This document shows, one piece after another, positions 33,813 through 44,484 of a stretch of DNA of 64,000 bases. The notes under the pieces are model-generated. The model did no database searches. It worked only from the letters and a program-made list of their open reading frames with translations, and was not told the DNA's origin. The stretch comes from Melitaea cinxia (Eukaryota > Arthropoda > Insecta > Lepidoptera > Nymphalidae). Both the position numbers and the translations under genes were made by a program. The stretch covers positions 11,158,001-11,222,000 of the forward strand of contig NC_059414.1 in the NCBI RefSeq assembly GCF_905220565.1. Reading direction: 5' to 3'. Within the stretch, counting starts at the first letter, position 1, and each line of letters opens with the position of its first letter.

Positions 33813-34364
33813 AAAAAAAAAACAATGTACAATTACTTATGAATATGAACTAAACAAAAATCGTAACAATTGTAATAATATATCAGTAGCACCTAACAAT
33901 AAACAAAATGAGTCAAACCAAACACACACAATCTAAGGCAATTGAAATAGAGTAAAAATATTGTTTGGCTATCTTTCGACCAATATTTTTTCGATAAAAA
34001 TCTACAAAAATTGCATTTATTTAACTTTTTTATGAAATGCAAATGAAAATTTTTCCAGAATCGAATATCGATTAAATTAAAAAGCAATTTTGACGAGAAC
34101 CGATATAAATGAAACTACGGCCAGATGTAAATCACAAAGGAGTCATGTAAATCGTGCTACAGTTGTTTTCCCGCCCATAATGGCTCTCTGACAAACCGAT
34201 AGACAATACGCCATGGAGGCATAGAGCTGACAATTTGTAGAACTCTTACTTATTTTCTGAATACGGTTAACGAGGATAGCAAATTAGTTAACGGTAATGG
34301 ATGGTAAGCAGTTGTGGATCTCTGCAATATCAGAAGCTTCTTAAGTGCTTTGCAGAACCTACGA

Positions 34365-34430
34365 ACTATTCTTCCCAGGAGCTCTGGTTACTTTAATCAA
34401 ATCGGGGACACAACACTGCTAGACTAATAT
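34365..34430 (-). repeat. Family B fragment
   Basis: Only the antisense CCCAGGAGCTCTGGTTACTT and ACACAACACTGC blocks remain. Confidence 0.5.
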
Positions 34431-35424
34431 TTGGCTTTCATATTTATATTCCGTTTTGATACATCCTAGTCACCCATTTCAGGTTTTCGTCTAAATATAT
34501 CGTGCTGTCTACTTCTGACTACTTTTCTAACTACGAATCCTTATTTTTCGAATGATGTATTTATATTTTTATTTGACAGTGGTGAGATAGTGCAAATAGT
34601 TATTGCTTATACGCCACTTGGAAGGTGTACTAACTTGCTTACGATTTACTGTAGTTGTGGCCAAGCGAAATAGAAGATATACTTCACAATACTAAATCCT
34701 TTAGATAAACTTTTACTTTTTCAATTATTAATAAGCAAATAAACAAAAAAGCTTGAAGGTATTTAAAAAAAAAATGTAAAAAAAAAAAAAAGTTTTAAAA
34801 GTTTAATTTCTTTTTATTATCAGCTCTATGGTCGGTTATACCCAAAACGGGCATCAATCAAACGCGTAAATTGCTTCTCTCGACACGACAGCTTTAAAAC
34901 CCAATCCCTTTAAAGCTTATATCATAGCTATAGTTCAAATATAGGGTCGATGATTGACTTTTGTGTTACACGAGAATTTTAATCGACCATAAAATGGAAA
35001 AGAAAAAGTGAATTTTTCGATAAATCTATAACAAAACTTACCTACAAAATATATATGAAAAGTTAAGCTTTTGGATAAAAGGATATCTGACCATGTAAAG
35101 TACATAAATGTTGAACGCTTTCGTCTTCCTCCTGTTAAAAAAAAAAAAAAAATAGGTGAAGAAGAAAATCAAATTATGATGAAGATTCAAAAATTAAAAT
35201 AAATATAAATAGTGAGGATGCGAATTTATAATTAAAAGGCATAATACTAAGAACAAGCTTTTTCTACTTTAAGATGAAAACACTTTTAGATGTAAGAATG
35301 GTTTAATGTATCTCAGACTAGTTGTTTAGTATACAGTATTTTAAACATTTATTTTAAGACAAGTCAGGTTGAATAAAAGTTCGTTTTAAAACTTTATAAA
35401 TAAATACATATTTACAACATACAC
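34431..35424. other. Intergenic, nothing recognised
   Basis: No shared repeat or exon was seen. Confidence 0.45.
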
Positions 35425-35635
35425 TCACGGTCATCTGTTCTTAGCAACTTAATGCTTGTGTTGTAGGTAACAGCCGATTGGTATAGCTACATTTTTTTTC
35501 GATAAACATAGGTACATATAAATAATATATATATATATTTATTACACCCAGAATCGGGATGGGAATCGAATCCACAACCCCCGGATCAGAAAGCAGGGTC
35601 ATTACAAACTGCGCCAACGGGGTAGTATATCTTGT
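35425..35635 (-). mobile_element. Family I SINE (second tRNA-derived type)
   Basis: On the minus strand the head reads CCCCGTTGGCGCAGTTTGTA (A-box region) and GGATTCGATTCCC (B box). Then come a TA run and the body CCAATCGGCTGTTACCTAC and ACAAGCATTAAGTTGCTAAG. A related copy lies at 50745-50935 and fragments near 42600, 49870 and 58700. Confidence 0.7.
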
Positions 35636-36134
35636 CTATCTTGTTTTTTTATGGTTAAAAGAAAATCGAATGAAACAAAATATTTATATTGTCTTGATAA
35701 ATTTCCCGTAAAATAAAACACGTTTATATTTTTGTTAACTGTAAATAAAGCGTGGATTTTTACCTGCCTCTTGTTTGGTGTAAAATATTTCATCTTACTC
35801 GCGCTGATGTAGGACGAAAATAAAGTATGTCGATTTCATTCGGAGAATTTTACTATTGAGCTTGTTAGATATATAATTAAAGCGAAAAATTTTCTGAAAA
35901 TATTTGTATACCAACTAGGTTTGCGATAAGCCCTACTAAGCTTTGCGGGGTACTAATTATCCTATGCGCTGCACTTAACCCTGTTTTAAAATGCACTACT
36001 ATTTGCACTACTCTGCACTTAGGGGTAATACTAAAGTTGTAAAGGTTAAAGTACACATAAAGCTTAGCTGAGATTTTATAGAAATAGTTTCGTTAACATA
36101 GAAAACAAACATTATACCCATATATACTAATATT
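35636..36134. other. Intergenic, nothing recognised
   Basis: No shared repeat or exon was seen. Confidence 0.45.
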
Positions 36135-36470
36135 ATAATGATAATTGTGTTTGCTCGCAAACGAAATAAACCCACTTCAATTACATCGACAAGTAATACA
36201 ACGTATGTAGACGAAAAAAAATAAATAACAAACGCACTAGTCGTCACTATGATTTTCGAGGGTTTCCCTCGATTTATCTGGGATTTCGTTATCAGATCCT
36301 AGTTTCCTTATCATGGTACCACATTTGAGATTACCTCATTTCTAACAAAAACAATATATATATCAAAATTGGTTCATAAACGACGAAGTTATCCACGAAC
36401 ATACATAAAAAAATGTATATATGCGGTCGAATTGAGTAACCTCCTCCTTTTTTGAAGTCGGTTAAAAAGA
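36135..36470 (-). mobile_element. Family F element, minus strand
   Basis: It runs from the antisense end CCACTTCAATTACATCGAC to CCTCCTTTTTTGAAGTCGGT. A middle segment is deleted next to an A/T-rich run. Confidence 0.8.
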
Positions 36471-36746
36471 AAATAGCTAATTTTAGCTGACAGTTCCTAA
36501 TGGATAAACTTAAAAGCGACAGGATCGATTTTAAAACTGTTTTATCAGGAGAATGGCACGTTAGAACTAAATAACACGAACTATATAATACTGAACAATC
36601 AAAATCATGTAAGTGGCCGAAGCAGAGAGCGGAAAGCTAATAAGTATTTAAGAATCTCAAATAAATTAAACTCTTTTAGTATCTGATGGCGAGTCTAAAA
36701 CGTAGTATGAATTCTAAACATTTTTGAATATCATATCAAAAATTGA

Positions 36747-36819
36747 CCGCTCCAGCGGGGTTCGAACCCGCGCCTCCGACATACCGTGTCGGCGCTCTAG
36801 CCAATTAAGCTATGGAACG
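36747..36819 (-). tRNA. tRNA-like gene copy M1 (predicted anticodon GGT)
   Basis: The 73-nt body folds as a cloverleaf: acceptor CGTTCCA with TGGAGCG (one G-T pair), D arm GCTT with GAGC around a 9-nt loop with GG, perfect anticodon stem CCGAC with GTCGG, loop ACGGTAT, 4-nt variable loop, perfect T stem GCGGG with CCCGC and T loop TTCGAAC, discriminator G. The A box (TAGCTTAATTGG) and B box (GGTTCGAACCC) match pol III consensus, and a T5 run follows. Read conventionally the anticodon is GGT (Thr, codon ACC), but position 33 is C rather than the near-universal U, and eukaryotes normally read ACC with an AGT anticodon. It is therefore more likely a tRNA-derived mobile sequence than a translation tRNA. 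Confidence 0.6.
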
Positions 36820-37065
36820 ATGCACCCGCTCGAGCGAAATTTTCGATATGATAATTTTTAATTTCGGTTTAAGCGAACCGTGGCGCCGTCTATAGTGAGC
36901 TCTTTACAGAAACCCGTAACTATTCAAAGTTTCATATTACAATGAAAATCTTTGACAGGAGACGACACCGTGCTATTTTTTTTTTTTTAATATCTAAGAT
37001 TTTATTTTTTTGTGTTACCCACATTAGGAATTCTAAACATTTTTGAATATCATATCAAAAATTGA

Positions 37066-37138
37066 CCGCTCCAGCGGGGTTCGAACCCGCGCCTCCGACA
37101 TACCGTGTCGGCGCTCTAGCCAATTAAGCTATGGAACG
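37066..37138 (-). tRNA. tRNA-like gene copy M2
   Basis: The body is identical to copy M1 and lies 319 bp from it. Confidence 0.6.
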
Positions 37139-37383
37139 ATGCACCCGCTCGAGCGAAATTTTCGATATGATAATTTTTAATTTCGGTTTAAGCGAACCGT
37201 GGCGCCGTCTATAGTGAGCTCTTTACAGAAACCCGTAACTATTCAAAGTTTCATATTACAATGAAAATCTTTGACAGGAGACGACACCGTGCTATTTTTT
37301 TTTTTTAATATCTAAGATTTTATTTTTTTGTGTTACCCACATTAGGAATTCTAAACATTTTTGAATATCATATCAAAAATTGA

Positions 37384-37414
37384 CCGCTCCAGCGGGGTTC
37401 GAACCCGCGCCTCC
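37384..37414 (-). pseudogene. Truncated tRNA-like copy at the inversion point
   Basis: Only the last 31 nt (variable loop, T arm, 3' acceptor strand, discriminator) are present. The copy breaks at the anticodon stem, and plus-strand spacer (TATTAAAAA...) begins at 37415. Confidence 0.85.
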
Positions 37415-37586
37415 TATTAAAAAAAAAAAATAGCACGGTGTCGTCTCCTGTCAAAGATTTTCATTGTAATATGAAACTTTGAATAGTTACGGGTTTCTGT
37501 AAAGAGCTCACTATAGACGGCGCCACGGTTCGCTTAAACCGAAATTAAAAATTATCATATCGAAAATTTCGCTCGAGCGGGTGCAT

Positions 37587-37659
37587 CGTTCCATAGCTTA
37601 ATTGGCTAGAGCGCCGACACGGTATGTCGGAGGCGCGGGTTCGAACCCCGCTGGAGCGG
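37587..37659 (+). tRNA. tRNA-like gene copy P1
   Basis: First plus-strand copy, identical in body to M1. The loop GGT is at 37621-37623 and a T5 run at 37664-37668. The flanking inverted repeats TATCATATCGAAAATT (37553-37568) and AATTTTTGATATGATA (37662-37677) pair at 15 of 16 positions. Confidence 0.6.
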
Positions 37660-37904
37660 TCAATTTTTGATATGATATTCAAAAATGTTTAGAATTCCTA
37701 ATGTGGGTAACACAAAAAAATAAAATCTTAGATATTAAAAAAAAAAAATAGCACGGTGTCGTCTCCTGTCAAAGATTTTCATTGTAATATGAAACTTTGA
37801 ATAGTTACGGGTTTCTGTAAAGAGCTCACTATAGACGGCGCCACGGTTCGCTTAAACCGAAATTAAAAATTATCATATCGAAAATTTCGCTCGAGCGGGT
37901 GCAT

Positions 37905-37977
37905 CGTTCCATAGCTTAATTGGCTAGAGCGCCGACACGGTATGTCGGAGGCGCGGGTTCGAACCCCGCTGGAGCGG
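37905..37977 (+). tRNA. tRNA-like gene copy P2
   Basis: Identical body, 318 bp after P1. Confidence 0.6.
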
Positions 37978-38221
37978 TCAATTTTTGATATGATATTCAA
38001 AAATGTTTAGAATTCCTAATGTGGGTAACACAAAAAAATAAAATCTTAGATATTAAAAAAAAAAATAGCACGGTGTCGTCTCCTGTCAAAGATTTTCATT
38101 GTAATATGAAACTTTGAATAGTTACGGGTTTCTGTAAAGAGCTCACTATAGACGGCGCTACGGTTCGCTTAAACCGAAATTAAAAATTATCATATCGAAA
38201 ATTTCGCTCGAGCGGGTGCAT

Positions 38222-38294
38222 CGTTCCATAGCTTAATTGGCTAGAGCGCCGACACGGTATGTCGGAGGCGCGGTTTCGAACCCCGCTGGAGCGG
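38222..38294 (+). tRNA. tRNA-like gene copy P3, with T-stem substitution
   Basis: G to T at 38274 breaks the last pair of the T stem (GCGGT opposite CCCGC) and alters the start of the B box. This unit also has C to T at 38159 in its upstream block. Confidence 0.55.
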
Positions 38295-38539
38295 TCAATT
38301 TTTGATATGATATTCAAAAATGTTTAGAATTCCTAATGTGGGTAACACAAAAAAATAAAATCTTAGATATTAAAAAAAAAAAATAGCACGGTGTCGTCTC
38401 CTGTCAAAGATTTTCATTGTAATATGAAACTTTGAATAGTTACGGGTTTCTGTAAAGAGCTCACTATAGACGGCGCCACGGTTCGCTTAAACCGAAATTA
38501 AAAATTATCATATCGAAAATTTCGCTCGAGCGGGTGCAT

Positions 38540-38612
38540 CGTTCCATAGCTTAATTGGCTAGAGCGCCGACACGGTATGTCGGAGGCGCGGGTTCGAACC
38601 CCGCTGGAGCGG
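38540..38612 (+). tRNA. tRNA-like gene copy P4
   Basis: Identical body, 318 bp after P3, without the P3 substitutions. Confidence 0.6.
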
Positions 38613-38857
38613 TCAATTTTTGATATGATATTCAAAAATGTTTAGAATTCCTAATGTGGGTAACACAAAAAAATAAAATCTTAGATATTAAAAAAAAAAA
38701 ATAGCACGGTGTCGTCTCCTGTCAAAGATTTTCATTGTAATATGAAACTTTGAATAGTTACGGGTTTCTGTAAAGAGCTCACTATAGACGGCGCCACGGT
38801 TCGCTTAAACCGAAATTAAAAATTATCATATCGAAAATTTCGCTCGAGCGGGTGCAT

Positions 38858-38930
38858 CGTTCCATAGCTTAATTGGCTAGAGCGCCGACACGGTATGTCG
38901 GAGGCGCGGGTTCGAACCCCGCTGGAGCGG
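38858..38930 (+). tRNA. tRNA-like gene copy P5
   Basis: Identical body, 318 bp after P4. Confidence 0.6.
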
Positions 38931-39177
38931 TCAATTTTTGATATGATATTCAAAAATGTTTAGAATTCCTAATGTGGGTAACACAAAAAAATAAAATCTT
39001 AGATATTAAAAAAAAAAAAAATAGCACGGTGTCGTCTCCTGTCAAAGATTTTCATTGTAATATGAAACTTTGAATAGTTACGGGTTTCTGTAAAGAGCTC
39101 ACTATAGACGGCGCCACGGTTCGCTTAAACCGAAATTAAAAATTATCATATCGAAAATTTCGCTCGAGCGGGTGCAT

Positions 39178-39250
39178 CGTTCCATAGCTTAATTGGCTAG
39201 AGCGCCGACACGGTATGTCGGAGGCGCGGGTTCGAACCCCGCTGGAGCGG
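39178..39250 (+). tRNA. tRNA-like gene copy P6
   Basis: Identical body, 320 bp after P5 because the poly-A tract is longer. The array ends 22 bp later, at the right 15-bp direct repeat. Confidence 0.6.
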
Positions 39251-39287
39251 TCAATTTTTGATATGATATTCAAAAACGTAGTATGAA

Positions 39288-39769
39288 CTAAGTATGAACT
39301 AAATCTTCATCATTTACTATTTTTATATATTAAAAATAAATGCAATGTAGCGTTTTGCCTATTTATATCAGCTAAAACGTATCGTTAAGTGTGTAAAAGT
39401 CTAATATAAACACGGTTATATTATCAAAGCTAGCATATTCCGTTTCACACACGCCCAATTAACTTGTTATCGTGATGAAGCGTCAGTGATCACAAACTTT
39501 CGATTAAAATTTTCAATGCGCAAAGGTTTGCACGGATCAAAGGGATGACATGTTATTCATTTGAATGGAAAATATTACATCGTATGTCAAAGAATAAAGA
39601 TTTTTAAATACTGGAAGGGCTTAAAAGATTCTATTATATATAGTATTCTAATACTTCAGAATATTTTTCTTATAATACAGTTTTTAATATATATCAAGAA
39701 AATTAAAAAAAAAAAAATAATTATTAACGCCTCTCACCCAACGGCCCCCTAGGATTATTTCCTATGTCG
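39288..39769. other. Intergenic, nothing recognised
   Basis: The first bases repeat GTATGAACT twice, extending the direct repeat at the array edge. Otherwise nothing was seen. Confidence 0.45.
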
Positions 39770-39935
39770 GGGATCCGGAAACACACACAATACACAAGCA
39801 TAAACGCCCAGACCACGGTAAAAATCTGTATGGCCAATACAAACATTTGCCATGTATGGGGATCGAACACTCAACCGCCAGCGCAACAGCCACAAACTAG
39901 TGCTGTGCCCGTTGCGCCAACGCGTCGTCAAAACT
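39770..39935 (-). mobile_element. Family C SINE, 5' half, minus strand
   Basis: It contains the antisense CCAGACCACGG, TGGCCAATACAAACATTTGC, B box and GTTGCGCCAACGCGTCG head. The 3' body is missing. Confidence 0.75.
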
Positions 39936-40034
39936 TGTTTTGTGTATTGGCTAAATAAATAAATAAACGTCTTAAATTCAACGCGTCTCAGTATGACACA
40001 GCTTCACCTGCAACGGGAATTCAGAACCATACAT

Positions 40035-40330
40035 AATATAATTGTATTTGCTTGCAAACGAAAAAAAAAACTGACTTCAATTACATCGACAAGTAATACA
40101 ACGTAGGTAGACGAAAAAAAATTTAACAAAAGCACTAATCGACTTTCTCTGGGATCCCATCACCAGATCCTGGTTTCCTTATCATGGTACCATCCTTGGG
40201 ATATTTACTTTCCAACAAAAAAAGAATTATCAAAATCGATTCATAAACGACGAAGTTACCGAAGTTATCCCCGAACATACATATATGATGGAATTGAGTA
40301 ACCTCCACATTTTTTGAAGTCTGTTAAAAA
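40035..40330 (-). mobile_element. Family F element, minus strand
   Basis: It runs from CTGACTTCAATTACATCGAC to CATTTTTTGAAGTCTGTT, with a middle deletion like that at 36135-36470. Confidence 0.75.
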
Positions 40331-41029
40331 GGAAAAATGCCCACATCACTAACAAAAAAAAAAAATTGTAGAGGCTATCTTCTACAAATATTTATCGTGA
40401 GCGGGGATTCAACCGACAATTGCCAGTACAATAAGCCACTGCTGTAACTACGCCAATGTCAAATATTCTATTTATTTATATACGGAAGCATTACATAGAA
40501 ACGAATAAAGAAAATCTTAAACCATGTAACTGACGACACTGAATATTTTTGTTTCTCAATTTGTTTTGTTTCCATATCCCACGAATTAAATTAATTTCAC
40601 ACTTGCAGAATCTAGTGGACGAGTACCTATTATAATTATAATATAAGAAGATAATTTTGATATTTACAAATAATCGAATTAAACCAACACCGCATTATCC
40701 AATATAGCTAAACTGAGGGTAGAAATGAAAATTTCATGTTTTTTATACATAAAAGTCATAATTGTTATATGGCACATCCAGTTATTTTAAACAAATAGCT
40801 GTGTTTGATTGAGTGTTTATTGAATTAGGCTTCTGGTTATGTTGTTTTAATGTATTATCTGTGGCTTTGAGGCTTTTAGTGGAGCACTTGATAGGTTGCG
40901 GAGTGTAGAGCGCATATTACTCTTTCATCTCCGCTTTGAATGAGAACCTTTTAAGCGTACGCATTATGATCACTATTGTTTAAAATGTTTCATACAAAAA
41001 CCTTTTTCTTGTTTTGTTTTTTTTTGATG
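40331..41029. other. Intergenic with a faint tRNA-like scrap
   Basis: At 40395-40455 an antisense TGAGCGGGGATTCAACCGAC..CTGCTGTAACTACGCCAA text resembles a decayed SINE head. Nothing else was recognised. Confidence 0.4.
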
Positions 41030-41112
41030 AGGATTGTGGAAAACCGAGATGTTTAGCGCGAAGTTGGGGAGGCCTATGTCCAGCAGTGGACTGCGATAGG
41101 CTGAAGAGATGT
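41030..41112 (+). repeat. Family D repeat fragment
   Basis: It reads GAGGATTGTGGAAAACCGAG, then GGCCTATGTCCAGCAGTGGA and GCGATAGGCTGAAGAGATG. Confidence 0.7.
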
Positions 41113-42004
41113 AAATTGATAAAATATTAGAAATATTTCTATAAAAGAAAATGATTGGCTGTGATTTTAAGTTTTTGATAGTGGTATGAATCAATTTTAC
41201 TTATATATTTTTTCTGCTCCTTTTCACTGTCTTCAACATGTACATGATTATAGTTTTCTTTAATATATTTTAACTTATGGCAACTTTTAAGCAATCTTTC
41301 TCGCTCTAAAGCGCTTCTAAGCTCATCTTTTTAGCAAAACTCAAAAGTTCATAGAAAATTGGTTTTAGTTTCTGCTATTTTTTCGTAAAACATATAACGT
41401 TCTACCTATTTTTTGTCTATTACTGTCATATTTAACAGAACATAATAATATAATAATTATGGTAAATCGTTTTATTTTTCTTATCATTTAAATACATGTT
41501 TGATATCGACAATTTTTACGAAATCAATGTAAATACAACACAATCTTATTTCTAAGCTAGTTTACGTAGTATATGAAGTGTGATTTGTTATATTTCTTGT
41601 TTAAATTTATATTGGTTCGGATGTTTACCACATTTATTGTTTTGTTGAGGTATATTTTTGTGTATATTTGTGTTTCCTAGTGATCATGGTGATTGAAAAA
41701 TTGTTGAATTTAATCTTACTTCTAAATGTAATTAAAAGAAATATATGCCTTTCAGCATCACATACTTAGTACGTGATAAGAGGGCGTCGATTTTCATACT
41801 CCCCTTGTTTTATGAGGGCTTCAGAGGGATAGTCGCATGATGTGCCAGGTGTTGGACGATCCATATTCTGAAGTATAACTCCGTGTTGATACTACTGAAA
41901 CTTAGAGGTTTTTTTTTTCTAATATAAAAAAAGGTTGGTATATCCTAATAATTAAAAATTTTCAGCCAAATGTGACAAAAAAAACTATCTTTCTCTCTCG
42001 TACA
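41113..42004. other. Intergenic, nothing recognised
   Basis: No shared repeat or exon was seen. Confidence 0.45.
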
Positions 42005-42044
42005 AGGTAGTCATCGCCACCGACAAATTTGGCGATGATTACCT
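42005..42044. repeat. 15-bp stem hairpin
   Basis: AGGTAGTCATCGCCA (42005-42019) pairs with TGGCGATGATTACCT (42030-42044) around a 10-nt loop, with one G-T pair. Confidence 0.75.
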
Positions 42045-43534
42045 CGTTTCATACACATCAATGTTAGTTACTGACTGTAATTCTAAAGCTATGTGTTTGT
42101 CAGGCTTTTATGCAGTGTTTTAATCTATTAAACTAGAACAGCGGTAGTGAAGCAAGAAAATATAAGCAAAAATAAGTCATTAAATTAAAAATGTAAATCA
42201 ATTTTTAGATAAATTAACTTGAAGGAAATCCTATAGAAATCCAAATTATTTCGTAATTTACAAACTTTTGACTAAATGTCATTTTGCTTCGAATACGCTA
42301 ATCATATTATTTTAGTTAATTAAGTTCTGATTAAATCTATTTTGTGATAAAACCATAGAAATCTAATTCTATCTTTTAACTCTTGCTAACATGTAATTAA
42401 TAATAGATAAAATTGTAACGTAGCCTTGCTTTTAAGTACTTCTTTTCCATGAAAAGAAAACAGTCAATACATTTGATATACTCGTATCCAACATAAACAC
42501 AAGTCGGTTTATCTTAATGAACATAATTCAATGTCTCTGGTTAAGGTAAAAGTTGACTGATATCCGAATTGATATATATAAAAAAATATATATTATAAAC
42601 AATGCACTCAGATTCGGGGTGAGATTCGGACCTACAGCTGGGAAACGAAAAGCAGCATACAGCATATATTCACCAGATTTTAATCAAATTTTGGATACAA
42701 AAATGTACTATGTTATACTGTCACCAAATTAGCGGTACAAAACGGACTTTGAAAGGTGTTAGCAATTTTTGAAATAGTAAATAAACTTTTTAAAAGAGAC
42801 CCGTACCAATCAGTGTAATATATCTTCGATTAATCCATCATATTGTGTGTGTGTGTATCGCACACACTCACAACCAACTACAACTGTGCTTCGTATTGAC
42901 ATTTTAATGTACTGCAGTTCGTCATTAAGATCACGTTAAAACATGTAACAAACACACACACGTAAACGTGTACATTAAAAAATCTCTAGCTTATATCCCA
43001 TTCAAGGCAACGTTTGCTCGTTTCTATTGAATATTTAAATACCAAGCGTCATATTTACTGTGGTTTTACTCACCGGGGAGGGAGTCAACAAAGCAGCGGT
43101 GAGTAATTACAGAAAAATGGGGAATAACTAGGTCACTGTGGATGTGTGCGTGAGCATAGTTGGGTGACTACACTAGTACAGGGGATTTAGAGTTCAATGA
43201 CTCCAAAGTGTTGAGATGATGATGATGATTCAGCGAGTTTAAAAGCGATTAATATATCTATGTATCTGTAGATACGAAAGGGTTAGTAAAGATGATTGTA
43301 CATAAAATGATATTCGGAAAGTTTTTTAGGTTTATTATAAGATACATAATTATTATTCTTTATTAACAGCTTCAGTTTTAATAATATTTATAAAATCACT
43401 GAAATACTCAACAAGATATGGTTCATATAAATATACATATCGAAATTTTTTATGTACATTTTGAATATCACCATTTTTATAAGATTTTCAGTGTAATTAG
43501 TAAGAGCAAATATTTGATAAAATTATATTTTTTT
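42045..43534. other. Intergenic with a family I fragment
   Basis: A decayed minus-strand family I scrap lies at about 42590-42660 (CAGATTCGGGGTGAGATTCG). No gene was recognised. Confidence 0.45.
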
Positions 43535-43715
43535 TTTTAAATATCATATCAAAAATCGATTGTTCCAGCGGGGATCGAACCTGCATCTCCGACTGACCGT
43601 CTCGGTGCTCTAGCCAGTGAATTGGCTTAATTGGCTAAATTAAGCTCGATTTTTGATATGATATTAAAAAAATGTTTAGAATTTCCTAATGTGTGGGTAA
43701 CACAAAAATAAATCG
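43535..43715 (-). mobile_element. Family T element, single degenerate copy
   Basis: AATATCATATCAAAAATCGA at the left and TCGATTTTTGATATGATATT at the right are perfect 20-bp inverted repeats. The enclosed minus-strand tRNA-like body keeps the T arm and B box. Its 5' half is rearranged, with a duplicated AATTGGCT segment, and the anticodon loop reads ACGGTCA. The right flank (ATGTTTAGAATTTCC, GTGGGTAACACAAAAATAAA) matches the array spacer. Confidence 0.75.
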
Positions 43716-44401
43716 TACGAATTATCTCAATATTACAAACGTGCTATAGGTATTCTTTACATAGAATTTTAAATTTATTTGGACATTTAACAGCCTGTTT
43801 TAGCCCGATTTTAGGCCTTAATACAACACATTAATTTTTAACAGACAATGTAACATAAAATTTCTACATTCTTATATATGTATAATATTAAGCAATACCA
43901 TATCTTCGTAATATTAGGCATAAGGGTAGTTAACTGAGTCTACGGTACTCTATTAGTCAATTGCTGCTTTTTAAAATTTAGATTATTATTGAAGTGTCGA
44001 TTAAATCAACATTATCTAATCTGTCATTAAATATAAACAACCATCCTAGCAATGCTAGACAGGTTTAGAACTGCTAGTCTGAAGTTAAACTATTGTAAAT
44101 AAATGCATGGCGATAGTAAAACAAATGTTTTATGTAGTAAAAATGGCATAGGCATAATAATTGAAAAAAAAAAACAATTAATAAATATAAAGAACTCTTC
44201 TTATATTACATTGTTTATAGTTTTTGCTAAATTATTTAGATGGTAATATTTTTAATGATAGAACCCAGTAAAGGAGTTTTAATCCCAGTTAAGGAAGCAG
44301 TTTTAATAATTTGGTATATTCCTTGCCGCTAATAAGCAATTTACAATATCCAAAGAAAAAGGTTCTAGTGGCTTCATTAATTGATTGATTGATTCAGCTA
44401 T

Positions 44402-44402
<1 letters not shown>
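43716..44402. other. Intergenic, nothing recognised
   Basis: No shared repeat or exon was seen. Confidence 0.45.

Positions 44403-44407
<5 letters not shown>

Positions 44408-44482
<75 letters not shown>
44408..44482 (+). repeat. (AT)n microsatellite
   Basis: About 75 bp of uninterrupted AT dinucleotides after a short CACACA run, adjoining a SINE 3' end. Confidence 0.95.

Positions 44483-44484
<2 letters not shown>

Larger units (their letters stand above)
36697..39287. repeat. Head-to-head tandem array of tRNA-like family T units
   Basis: Units of 317-320 bp repeat with near identity. Each holds a 73-nt tRNA-like body. Downstream of it lie a T5 run, AATTTTTGATATGATATTC, AATGTTTAGAATTCCTAATG, GTGGGTAACAC and a poly-A tract of 11-14 bases. 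The next part is the CACGGTGTCGTCTCCTGTC block, CGCCACGGTTCGCTTAAACC and TTATCATATCGAAAATTTCG. The first two and a third truncated copy are on the minus strand (up to 37414); six follow on the plus strand (from 37415). The whole array is bracketed by AAAACGTAGTATGAA at 36697-36711 and 39273-39287. Unit differences are few: poly-A length and two substitutions in the third plus-strand unit. Confidence 0.95.

Noticed and set aside
36747..39250. Ordinary cluster of nuclear tRNA-Thr genes
   Set aside because: C at position 33, a GGT anticodon, inverted-repeat flanks and degenerate dispersed relatives argue for a mobile tRNA-derived unit.
36697..39287. CRISPR-like array because of regular spacing
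   Set aside because: Both the repeated body and the intervening sequence are the same in every unit, so there are no unique spacers, and the genome is eukaryotic.
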